Of a DNA stretch of 64,000 nucleotides, positions 1 to 10,100 are shown one piece after another (the stretch's first letter is position 1; every line of letters starts with the position of its first letter). Source of the stretch: Vitis vinifera. Its lineage: Eukaryota > Streptophyta > Magnoliopsida > Vitales > Vitaceae. A model generated the notes under the pieces. The model was given only the letters and a program-made list of their open reading frames with translations, did not search any database and was not told the DNA's origin. The position numbers and the translations under genes were made by a program. The DNA lies in NCBI RefSeq assembly GCF_030704535.1, contig NC_081818.1, forward strand, positions 757,001 to 821,000, written 5' to 3'.

Positions 1-322
1 TGCTCTGTATATATGCTCTCATCATGGTATTCCACATGAACCCATTAGAATTTTCAATGCGGTCGAAGATTTGAAGGGAGTAATCGAGGCCAATGAAGGG
101 TGAATCAGTTGAGAACTTGAGGAGTCGGCTGGCAGCGAATGTATCAGAGATGAACCCAGTGAGGATCATCTGAGAGAGAATCCGGTTGAATTGTTTGAGA
201 TTGTGGCAGTTGTGCAAGTGGGTCTCTAAGATTGATAGAGTTATTGTGGGTTTGAACGTGGGTTTGTGATTAAACGTTGATTTAAGGGCTGAAGAAAGTT
301 GATTCAGTTTCGAAAGTTTCAT
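1..322 (-). CDS. Pentatricopeptide repeat protein, N-terminal part (cut by window edge)
   Basis: An open frame runs on the minus strand from an ATG at 320-322 to the window edge without a stop (107 codons seen), so the gene continues to the left. It begins MKLSKLNQLSS and contains a segment typical of plant PLS-class PPR proteins: a helix with 'HNCHNLKQFNRILSQMILTG', then 'AASRLLKFS', then 'SLQIFDRIENSNGFMWNTMM'. The last of these is the usual first PPR motif, in which the residues before W-N-T-M contact RNA. Family knowledge: such proteins bind organellar RNA and act in editing, splicing or stability. The class (E or DYW) depends on the C-terminus, which is not in view. No clear transit peptide motif can be judged. 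It lies head to head with the Agenet gene that starts at 695. Confidence 0.85.
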   Translation of the reverse strand, partial: MKLSKLNQLSSALKSTFNHKPTFKPTITLSILETHLHNCHNLKQFNRILSQMILTGFISDTFAASRLLKFSTDSPFIGLDYSLQIFDRIENSNGFMWNTMMRAYIQS

Positions 323-694
323 AAGAGAGAGATGGGCAGTAAGGACTCCGAGACTCATAGATGTGGAGCCCCTACTGGACGTTTCACAGGTCAAAGGCCC
401 AAAAAAGGATCAAATAAATAATCCATGCTAGTAAAAATCAAAAGAAAATATGGGGGAATATTAGAAAAATAAAATAAATTTAAAATCAATAAAAATATAT
501 AAATTTGTAATAATTATATTTATTTATTTTTCATATTTTTATATTGAAAAAGAATATGAAAAAATCATTTCCATTATCATTTTTTTTTGTCTTTACTTGA
601 TATATATGTATATATATCTCCCGCCAATTCTCAGTCCATTTCCGTTTGGTTCGCTTCAGTTCCACGGCAGAAACCCTTGACTCCAAATTCCCCA

Positions 695-3105
695 ATGGAT
701 TATTTCAAGAAGGGAGCGGAGATTGAGATTAGCAGCGACGAAGATGGCTTCCGAGGCGCCTGGTTTGCCGGAACGGTGGTCAAACCGCCGGCAAAGAAGA
801 AAAACAAAACCCTAGTGGTTGTCGAGTACAAAACCATAATGGCTGACGAATCTGGAGCGAATCCGCTGAGAGAGACCATGGATGTGTTGCAGTTGAGGCC
901 CCCGCCGCCTCGAGAGCGCTCTAGAACCTTCCAGATCAGCGAGGAGGTCGACGCGTATTACAATGATGGGTGGTGGGAGGGTGTGATCACCGAAGCTCAT
1001 GAAAATTCGCGGTTCGCAGTGTTCTTCAGGACTTCCCGGGAGCAGTTGGAGTTTTCTGAGAACGACTTGAGGCTTCATCGCGAATGGATTAATGGGAACT
1101 GGGTTCCGCCATTGGAAGAAGAGGTATAGAAGTTGATCTACGGTGGTTGTTTTTGGGTTTGCTTTGATTTTCTTTCTTTATATTGAGAATATCAAAGGAA
1201 TGTCAGTTCTGTTGTTTGGTTGCCATGAAAAATAAATTATTACGTGCATTAGGAAAAAAGTTTTATAAGTGTTGAAACTTCAAGAAAACTAGGGCAAGTT
1301 CAAGGAAATTTTTAGAGCAATGCTGTTCACTCCTATGTGATAATACCCTTGATTTTTCGGTTTCCTGAAAATTGGTGTTGCATTTAAGGAATGTCAGTTC
1401 TGTTGTTTGGTTGCCATGGAAAATAAGAAGAAAAATAAATTATTAAGCACATCAAAGTTTTATAAGTGTTGAAACTTTAAGAAAACTAGGGCAAGTTCAA
1501 GGAAAATTTTAGAGCAATGTTGTTCACTCCAATGTGATAATACCCTTGATTTTTCAGTTTCCGAAAGGCGGTGATGCATTTAAGGGATCACTGATAAGAC
1601 GGTTACCTAGAATTTCCTTTTGAAAGAAATGATGAAGAAACTGTAGTGAGAATTGAAATTATATACATTATTTACCTTGTAGTGACAGTGCTTTATGTAC
1701 ATGATTACAAAACTATCTTAAGTTCTTTGTGGAAAGCTTATGGTATCTCTCTCTGGTGGAGACTTTTTCAGTTTGAGAAAAAAGAAACAAGTTGAAGATG
1801 TTCCAATTGTAAAGGAGTAAGGAAGGATATTTCAACAAAGAAAATGGCCTGAATGTAAAAACATGAATACCTCTTTTTGAATCAAATGGTTCTTCATAAT
1901 CATCTGCTATTCTGTATATTTTATCCCTTGCTTTTCTTTCCTTTGTGCTGTTGCCATGCTTAATTTAAGCACACAGCATGTTAAAATTTGGACTGCAGAA
2001 AGTTAAAACAGAAGAGAAGTCAGCAGTTGATGTTAGCAGTGTGTTTAGTGAAGGGACACTGGTTGAGGTCAGCAGTGATGAAGATGGTTTTCAGGGCGCC
2101 TGGTTTGCTGCAACTATTGTTAAAGTAATAGGGAAGGACAAACTCATGATTGAGTACAAAAGCCTAAGGACAGATGATGATACTGATTTTTTGAGAGAAG
2201 AGGTTGATGCTTTGCACATTAGGCCTTATCCTCCAGAAACTGTAGTGGTTGACCGTTTCAATCTGCTTGAAGAGGTCGATGCTTTGTACAATGATGGATG
2301 GTGGGTGGGCGTGATTTCCAAAGTTCTTAGTCGATCATGTTACGTAGTCTATTTCAGGAGCACCAATGAAGAAATGAAGTTTGACCACTCTGATTTAAGG
2401 CTTCATCAAGATTGGATTGATGGCAAATGGGTTAAGGCTTCCCAGGTATGACTTCTAGGTACTCTAACAAATTTCCTGATTGCACATTTGGTAATGTGGA
2501 TACTTGTTTGGGACACTGGAAAATCCAGTCTTGTTTGCACAAGGGTTTTAGATTTGCTATAAAGCCACAATCAGGTTTCCATGAGAGGAGCTTGTTCGTT
2601 CTTGATTTATAGTCGTAATTGGACTAATTATTGTATAGGTTTCCATATATAGTGGAGTTTGAGTCATATTCTGATTAGATCTTGTATTTTATGCGGAGGA
2701 TCTCTCATCCTTCTCTTGATCTATATCAATATACAATATATCTTTGTTTCTGATAAAAATGAAAAATAAAGCCACATCCAGGTTTCCAATTGAGATTAAG
2801 ATGGTCCACTTGAGCTTAATTGGGATGAAATCAAGTTAAGAAATTTAGATGGTTTCAAAAAAAGTATTCAGAAAATTTTAGCAGTTTTGAATCTTTTTCC
2901 TTTTTCTTTTTCTGAATATTCAAGAATTTCATATCTTCATTGGAACTCCTGAATTGGTGGCATAGTTTGAATCTTGCCACCTTTATTTTCCTTCGAAAAT
3001 CTCACTTCTCTGATTTTTCTGTTTTTGGGTAAAATTTATACTTGTTATTGAAATTCCATGCTTGGTTGCCTAACTGAGAATCCTGGCCAGGCTCTGGAGT
3101 TGTGA
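695..3105 (+). CDS. Agenet/Tudor-domain protein with four Agenet units
   Basis: Three exons: 695-1123, 1999-2445 and a tiny last exon 3091-3105, all phase 0, giving about 296 residues. The ATG at 695 (MDYFKKGAEIEISS) is chosen because the family starts there; an upstream in-frame ATG at 587 lies in a low-complexity leader. Each large exon encodes a pair of Agenet units: 'EISSDEDGFRGAWFAGTVV' then 'EVDAYYNDGWWEGVI' in exon 1, and 'EVSSDEDGFQGAWFAATIV' then 'EVDALYNDGWWVGVI' in exon 2. The gene therefore looks built by duplication of an exon. Agenet folds are Tudor-like and usually read methylated histone tails or bind other chromatin proteins; no DUF724 C-terminal domain is present. The end of exon 2 is clear, but the last exon (A-L-E-L-stop) rests only on a plausible acceptor; reading through exon 2 would add one Val and stop at 2451. 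Confidence 0.85.
1195..1584 (+). repeat. Tandem direct duplication inside Agenet intron 1
   Basis: Two adjacent copies of about 190 bp, roughly 1195-1385 and 1386-1584, share 'GGAATGTCAGTTCTGTTG', 'TTTTATAAGTGTTGAAACTT' and 'GATAATACCCTTGATTTTTC' with scattered substitutions and small indels. The divergence is low, so the duplication is fairly recent. It lies wholly in the intron between the two Agenet-pair exons and has no coding content. Confidence 0.9.
2582..2765 (+). mobile_element. Truncated LINE-like tail with target-site duplication
   Basis: About 184 bp in the second intron of the Agenet gene, ending 'TATCTTTGTTTCTGATAAAA'. It is bracketed by near-identical direct repeats at 2559-2581 and 2766-2788 (each starts ATAAAGCCAC and ends GGTTTCCA, two mismatches). 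The long target-site duplication and oligo-A end are typical of target-primed reverse transcription. A related tail in the opposite orientation is visible near 22860-22930 in an importin alpha intron. Confidence 0.7.
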
Positions 3106-4112
3106 TTATTGAAGAAGTGCAAGAGGCTTGTTCATACAGCAGAATCAGCATATTTTTCATCTTGAGTTTGATTGTTTATTGCCTTTGATTTGAGGGCCTT
3201 TTGTGTTAAGGTGGCAGCATAATATGAGTGCTTCCTCTGATTTGAATTTCAGATTTCTCCAGTTCTCCTATCAGACAAGCTGTCTAGTGGCCTTTATATC
3301 CATACAGTTAGGCATTCTTATGGATTTCTTTTTTGTAATTGTGGAGTCTCTTTATTGCAACCCTTACCACTTCACAATTATTACAGCTATAACTTTTCAT
3401 GTAATTATTTCTAGTTCATACATATACATAGACATTGTTTATGAGATCAAGTGTTGAGTTTTTCTCCTCATGTGATAATGGCTTCTTGATTTGCGTCTCT
3501 ATGCCTAATTTAGCAACTTGTTAAATAGGCCTGGGTTCGGTATTGCTCATTGATCATGTGCTTTGAAAGTATTGAACTTAAAGTCATCTTGCTGTATTAG
3601 TATATGAGAATTAAATTAGAGTGGTTATGAAAGGCTTTAATAATAACAGTTATCTGACTTTGTCCTAGCTCTCAACCACTATCTTTAATCTTTCTGTCAT
3701 AAAAGCCAGTACACTAGAGCCATATAGGAAGAGGCATTCATCACTTGAAAAGGAATATGAATTCCTCTTTTCTTGGAGTGGGTTCAAGCTTGGATGGACC
3801 TTGTCTCTCTTAATTGTGAACTTGTGTGAAATTATTAAACAATAAAACCAGAACATGATCAAGAAACCAATTTAGAAGTAAAAGAAAATGAAAATGAAGA
3901 ACTCATATTGAAAGTAAGATAAGTTTTCATTCTTGGTAGAAGTTGCTTTCAGCGCTGCGTTCCATGCATATGATTGAAACTCTTGTTGAAATTCTAACTT
4001 TATTTTATTTTTCGGTACTGGTAGTAGTAAATGGGAAAAGCATCAAAACACATCAAAAGAGAGAAAGCATTATACTAAGATGAAGCATTCGGTGCTAAAA
4101 ACTTGTCCAAGC
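3106..4112. other. Spacer and probable 3' UTRs, no gene seen
   Basis: This is the convergent spacer between the Agenet gene (plus) and the DUF538 gene (minus). It should contain both 3' UTRs. Short open frames here (3203-3457, 3665-3862) have hydrophobic, low-complexity translations without recognisable motifs and are taken as chance. Confidence 0.6.
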
Positions 4113-4613
4113 TCACACCTCCTTCACTTCCCCTGATCCAGCCTCTTCCTCAGCTTTCTTCACATCCATGGCTTTCTTCACATCCTTGACATCTTCAAGC
4201 ACAAAAGCCGACACTGGAAAAGACCTGAACAGGCCTGCAGGAGTCTTGAAAGTGATTTTGCCGGTTGGTGGATCATCGACATAAATATCACTCAGAGTGA
4301 TCCAAAGCAAGAGCTCCTTGGTCTTCACACCAGTGAGCTTCTTGATCTTGTTTTGTTCAACGTAAGCTGTGATTTCAGGTTCATAGGATACAAGCTTGCC
4401 AATCTTTTCGAACTTGTGAATTGTTTTCTTCTTCTGCTTGAGCCACACAAAACCAGTTTCCCTCACATACCCACATTCCTCAATGTCCTGTAAAGGCAGC
4501 AGCCCATTGGGCAGCCCTACTTCTGTGAGCAAAAGCTTTGATTTCTCTTGACAGATCTCATCTCCATGGTAGACTTCAGCATTGGCTTTGATCTCCTCTC
4601 TCACCAGAGCCAT
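4113..4613 (-). CDS. DUF538 family protein
   Basis: Intronless 166-residue protein starting MALVREEIKANAEVYHG at an ATG complementary to 4611-4613. Family hallmarks seen in order: 'GDEICQEKSKLLLTEVGLP', 'NGLLPLQDIEECGYVRETGF', 'GKLVSYEPEITAYVE', 'LTGVKTKELLLWITLSDI', and 'KITFKTPAGLFRSFPVSAF'. The C-terminus is a charged Asp/Lys/Glu tail with a repeated 'VKKA' unit. There is no signal peptide, which fits the cytosolic branch of DUF538 rather than the secreted one. DUF538 forms a beta-barrel-like fold; its proposed roles (stress response, chlorophyll-related hydrolysis) are not settled. The gene is convergent with the Agenet gene and lies downstream of ICP55 on the same strand. The 5' flank carries an 82-bp tandem duplication. 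The product family is certain, the function is not. Confidence 0.93.
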   Translation of the reverse strand: MALVREEIKANAEVYHGDEICQEKSKLLLTEVGLPNGLLPLQDIEECGYVRETGFVWLKQKKKTIHKFEKIGKLVSYEPEITAYVEQNKIKKLTGVKTKELLLWITLSDIYVDDPPTGKITFKTPAGLFRSFPVSAFVLEDVKDVKKAMDVKKAEEEAGSGEVKEV

Positions 4614-4722
4614 TTCCCTTCCCCCCCCTTTGGTTGCTTTCTGCCTTGGGCTGTTGACAGGTGTGGTCTGGAGTGAAAGGTGATGTGTTGATATAGCTGA
4701 GAAACCCTAAATTTGCCCTTGT

Positions 4723-4886
4723 GTTTTCACTCAACTACCAAAATGCCATTTCAGTGTCACCCTTTTTGAACTATCAGCCACAGTAGGGTTCAGGGGTTGC
4801 TTTTGTTTTCACTCAACTACCAAAATGCCATTTGAGTGTCACCCTTTTTGAACTATCAGCCACAGTAGGGTTCAGGGGTTGCTTTT
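4723..4886. repeat. 82-bp tandem duplication upstream of the DUF538 gene
   Basis: Two copies, 4723-4804 and 4805-4886, are nearly identical (one substitution, 'CATTTCAGTG' against 'CATTTGAGTG'). The unit includes 'ACTCAACTACCAAAATGCC' and 'TATCAGCCACAGTAGGGTTC'. It sits 110-275 bp upstream of the DUF538 start codon on the promoter side, so any regulatory site in the unit is present twice. Confidence 0.93.
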
Positions 4887-6625
4887 TTAAGGTGGTAGGA
4901 AAATCAAAACCTCTTTGAAATGATCGCCTAAACTCCCTTACCAAAGGTTTAATGCTACAAGACTTTTCAGTATTTAAGTCGTGTAAGATAGAAGGATGAT
5001 TCCATATCTCTAAGGTTATGTAACATCATTAGTAGTGTTACTAGGGGCAAATGTGTTTCTTTTCTAGCTTAGAAGTCGGGCTCAAGGAAAACATTTTCTG
5101 GGAACCCAAACAACATTAATGGCTACGCATTCTAAAGCATTGAACACAAATCAAGAGCAAGAGATGGGGATACAATGGTCTCACCAACATAGTCACAGAC
5201 AGAGTGGCAGCACTGCAATTTGAATGAAGAAGAGGGGTATTTGACCACATGCTCTGGTAATTTAATAGTGCAGTTGATATTTAAGGTGACATTAAAGATG
5301 AGCGGTGGGAAGGAAGGAGTAACCAATGGTGGTGTGACACGCGCGATCTGGTTGGAACTGTAACCTATATAGAGAAATGTTCAAGTAATGGACACCCTAC
5401 CTATATCATGATGCATTTATTTTATTAAAAATTGATAATTGACCAACTGTGACCCACCATCATAAATCGGACCCACCTAATCATACAAAACTCTCCCATG
5501 ATCAAGCTCTGAACCTCCTTATTAATGTCCACTCTTTTGCCTCTAAATACCTCATATGATATATATATATGTATGTATATATGCATATAGGTATGTATGA
5601 GTGATAGGATGAATAGATCTATATTTTCTTAATGTCTATTTCGTGATGGAAATTTTATCAATAATGTCCATATCTAATTTATGATTTGAAAACGAAACTA
5701 TGATGAACTAAAGTTTGACATAGAGAAAAATGTTACTTGTCTGATAGGAGAAACAATATGCTAAAATTATTTGATAAAGTGATGGTTTAGAAATACATAG
5801 ATGTATATTTAAGTTATTTGTGGGGTTTTACCATTTGGTGAATGGATGAGAGGGTAGCACAAGAAAGGGGAAAGGGTGGGTTCAATCAAAGTATCAAACA
5901 CATGGAATTGGGCACATGGGGTGTGGTTGATTTTAAGTTAAGTCAACTTATACCTATCATAATCACTCATCACTCGTGTCTGCATGGGTTGGTGGTTTCA
6001 TTATATGCCCTCTCCCCATTTTGGTTTGTGCCTAGGGTTACAAAATTTGTTTCCCCTTTTTTAAAATGTTAAATTAACCCTTACTTTGAATGAATGTATA
6101 TAACAAATATTATTAATTTTATAAACAAAATTACTAAGATAATAACCTCAATTTGCTCTAGGTTCTTGAAAATTATTTACAATTTTGACCTTAACTTCAA
6201 CTTTAAAATGGGTAGATAGATGGAGCAGAGAAAACTCATATCACTCATAATTTACCTAGCTAACACGAAGACAGTTGCCAAAAATAGGCATAACTTTCCA
6301 TACGAATGGATGGTTCAACCTCTCAATTAAATAGCTTCAACCACCAACTCCTTTGTCTTCAATGGAGCATCCTCTTCTTCATAGTAAAGGAATAAGTACA
6401 AGACAAAAAGCTACGCTCCTCAGACTCAATTTCCATTCTTGAGGCAAATTTTGGAGCTTTGTGGACAGGTAGAGAAGGTCTTTAAATGAAAATTCACACA
6501 TCAAAACAAGGAAAACCCTACAACACCCAACTCCAAAACCCTCCCCCTTCATGATGTATACTGCTTTTGAGAAGCTTTTTGGGTTGTTTCCATGGCTTCA
6601 AGCTCCATTTAGGAAACAAAATTAA
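4887..6625. other. Intergenic spacer, no gene seen
   Basis: AT-rich spacer between the DUF538 promoter side and the 3' end of ICP55. It holds a short TATATATA/TGTATG microsatellite near 5558-5600. Open frames at 5132-5326 and 5842-6072 show no family motifs and are treated as chance. Confidence 0.6.
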
Positions 6626-6928
6626 GGTTTATTTGACAATTGCTTTTTAAAACAATTTTTTTGTTCTAAAGAATATAAAAGGGCTTTGTAACTTAAATGA
6701 TAAACATATTTGGTAAATTTGCCACTAAAATATAGGATGCTTTTTAACATAAAATTGCCAATTAGAATACTAAAATATGGATAAGTGTCCTTTATCTCCA
6801 TAAATACAGATACCTTTATAGGTCAATGGAGTTTTCAAACAAATTTTTGTTCATAAAAACAATAAAGAACTTGTCTTTAAGCACCATTTTTTTGAGAACT
6901 GTTTTTGAAAACATTTGCCAAACAAACC
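6626..6928. mobile_element. MITE with 'GGTTTRTTTGRCAA' terminal inverted repeats
   Basis: The left end 'GGTTTATTTGACAATTGC' and the reverse complement of the right end 'GGTTTGTTTGGCAAATG' match, and the subterminal 'AAACAATTTTTTGTTC' / 'GAGAACTGTTTTTGAAAAC' parts also mirror each other. The element is about 300 bp, AT-rich and non-coding. A similar element occurs at 51721-52073, with a partial copy ending near 54332. No clean target duplication is seen here. Confidence 0.65.
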
Positions 6929-7168
6929 CTCAGCTTTCTAAAAGCACTTTTCTACAAGATTAGAAAGCAACAATAAGGGAAAGATTCAAAGCTAGAATTA
7001 GGGTTCTGATAAATTGAATGTAGAGTACAATTTATATTGGAAAATTGCCTATAAATAATGAGCACCCTGGGGCTAAAATACAACAAAAATTTGTTTCACA
7101 AGGCTTCCTATTTATTCCCACCATGGCCTATGCATCAACGTGTTCTTGTACCTGAAAATGCAAGAAGC

Positions 7169-10100
7169 TCATGAAATGGATGCAGCTCTCATATTGTTTT
7201 GGTTCTCTGTATTTACTCCATGGCAGAAGTTGTTTAGCAATGTCTCGATATGCTTAACTTCTTTTGGCATCGACCCAGTTAGGACCTATTTCCAACACCC
7301 AAAAGATAAAAGAAAATCTCAATGACATTACCTAGAACCGATATATATTAGTGTTAATGTATTAAAAAGAATGAACCAAACCAAACCAAGCCCAATGCCC
7401 TGACGTAGGACTTAGTCTGAGATATATACCTCATATCCTGTTTCTGTGATAAGGACCTCATCCTCAATCCTTATTCCAATCCCTCGAAACCTGCATTAGA
7501 TATCCTCAATATATGAGCACCAAGGACATCATCTAATGCTGAAAAGATAAGACATGATATTGGTCATGTAATATGAAGAAGACGCATGAAATATGGGACA
7601 TGTCCAGAATTTTGTAGCATTTAGTCGCTAATGTGCTAGTTGGTTGCTCAAAGATGAATCCCCTTGCAAGCAAAGATGGTTAACACGATTCACCTCATGT
7701 TGGCTCATTTTGCTAACAAGAAGACGGTTCAATCTATCATAATTAGTATGCTAAAAACTAACCTATTTGGAGGGAAACACCAATGTAAAAAATGTTCAAC
7801 AAGAAACTGAAAAAAAATGATAATAAAAATCAGATCATGTTTCCTGTACGAAGATTGTTGGTGCATGACATTGTGATTTATTTGCAGCTACTACAGTTTG
7901 TGCCTCCCACATGTGGGAATAGTACTGCATGTAATGGGGGGTGTTGGAGCAGGATGTATGTTGTAGGCTCAAATCTCAATAGTTTAAGCTTTTTGGAGTA
8001 CTGGCAACTTAACATGCTATTAGGGTCCTAGTTAATTCGAGCACATACCGGAATAGGGCCGCAGATAAAGGGGGGTGTTGGAGTAAGATGTATATTGTCG
8101 GTTCAAATCCTAACAGTTTTAAGATTTTCAGAACATTGACCACTTCACATGGTATTAGGGCTCTAGTTAACTGGAGGTCTCACATTCAAGTCCTTCCCTT
8201 ATCTATTTATCTATCTTATTATATATAATTACAGGTTTTAAACTGTATGTGTCTTCAACATGCGGATATGAGACTACACATCTTTTTAGGAAAATTGACA
8301 ACTTAACAAAGATACATGGGCCTTTCATGAATGAGAATCTGCCCCTTCAAATCGTCACAGCTTGGGCAAGGAAGAGGACTACAAGAAACTGTAATTAGAG
8401 AGCTAGCAAATAGGACCCATCACTTTCATGTTGTGGAGTTATCATGGAACAATAATTTGACAAAGCAAAGTTCAGAAGTACCTCTCTGGACCATCAAAGA
8501 AAGATGGGATGTAAATTCCTGGCTCAATTGTTATCACCTGCTCATGAAAATATTTTGCAGTAAAATCATGTCAACATCAAAGGAAAAAAGTGAGAAAATT
8601 TACAAAAGAATGTTTTTTTTATGAGTAAGAGATTGTATTAAAGAGTTTTTTTATGAGTAAGAGAATGTATTAAAGAGCAAAAAGCACACAAAAGTACACC
8701 GGGGGTATACAAAGAGCTAAAAACAAAACAAAAAAAACAGCTCCCACCCTCAAGGACCCAACCAATCTACACAATCAATTAAGGACAAAGAATTCCCATC
8801 AATGTACACAACCGAATCCACAACAAATATATCACCTAGAAAATATAATGTCCATATTTGTGCATGCTGAAACAATATTAAAAGAACTGTTGGTTTTTTA
8901 TCATGACACTAAACTCATTCTTAAGCTAAAGTAGAGCTAGCTAAGATTGTTAAAGTATGATATACATTGTGGGTCCAAATTCTAACTTAAGGTATCCTTG
9001 CTTTGCAAAGAGATTCGAACCTTATTGTATCTTTATTTCCCCCAGTTAATTGAATCCAATGTTAGGAAAATTTGTAGTAGCTTAACATGGTTTAGAACTC
9101 TGGTTAACTGGAGGTCTTGAGTTCAACTCTGTATGAGAGCCTTGCTTAGCGAGAGATCATGAATTTGAACCTCACTGTATCTTTATTTCCCCCAATTAAT
9201 TGAATCCAATGTTAGGAAAATTTGTGGTAGCTTAACATGGTTAACTAGAGGTCTCAAGGTCAACTCCTCCCCCTCCCCCCCCCCGCCCCCGCCCCCCAAA
9301 ACATCTATTTATTTGCCTAATTATCTCTAATCACAAATGTGTGATTTTTCTGCAGCTATTGCTATCTATGCCTCCCATAGTGGTTATGGGGTTGAGCATA
9401 AGGGGGGCCCAAATACAAACCGTTTAAGCTTTTAGATAAATTGATTATTTCACAAACGTAAAATTGTAATCTTACTAACGAGTAAAATTGTAATCTTACC
9501 AATGAAGTACAGAAAGTTTAAACGAAAGATTAAGGTGATAAGAGAGACAACTTACAACACCTGGCTTCAAGGGCTGGTCATCCCCAAGTGAATGGCAGTC
9601 GTGAACATCCATTCCTAGATAGTGACCTGGACATCAAGGTGGAGAGGAGTGATGAATCAATAAATTTAGATTTGACATTCAAGAATGATTTCTATTACAA
9701 GCTCAAAATTTTCATGCTCTATATTGGCAAGAAGGAACAAACTGGAAAGTCAATGGATGGTTAGAGAAACCTATATTAGTAGGGTTCAGCTGATGGTAGC
9801 TGTGATAAATATTCCGACTGTCTTTCAAAATTCCTAACTCCTTGAGTCCATGGAGTAGCTTTTCAGCCTGTCCAATCACATAGCATCACAAGGATTAAAC
9901 ATTTCTGTAATGCAAAACATTGATTAAAACAAAATCATGGGGCTCATTAGAGTAAAGTGAATGCCAAAGGCATAATTGAGAAGAGAATCCAGGTGCTCAC
10001 CTTGGTGAGCCCCAGTAAGTAGGTAATTGTAATTACCAGAATTAACAAAATAGATATGCATTTTGTTGTCACAAAATCATCACATTGAATGTAGGGGACA

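Noticed and set aside
587-694. Upstream in-frame extension of the Agenet protein from an ATG at 587
   Set aside because: The extension has no family similarity, and the family begins at the MDYFKKG methionine at 695.
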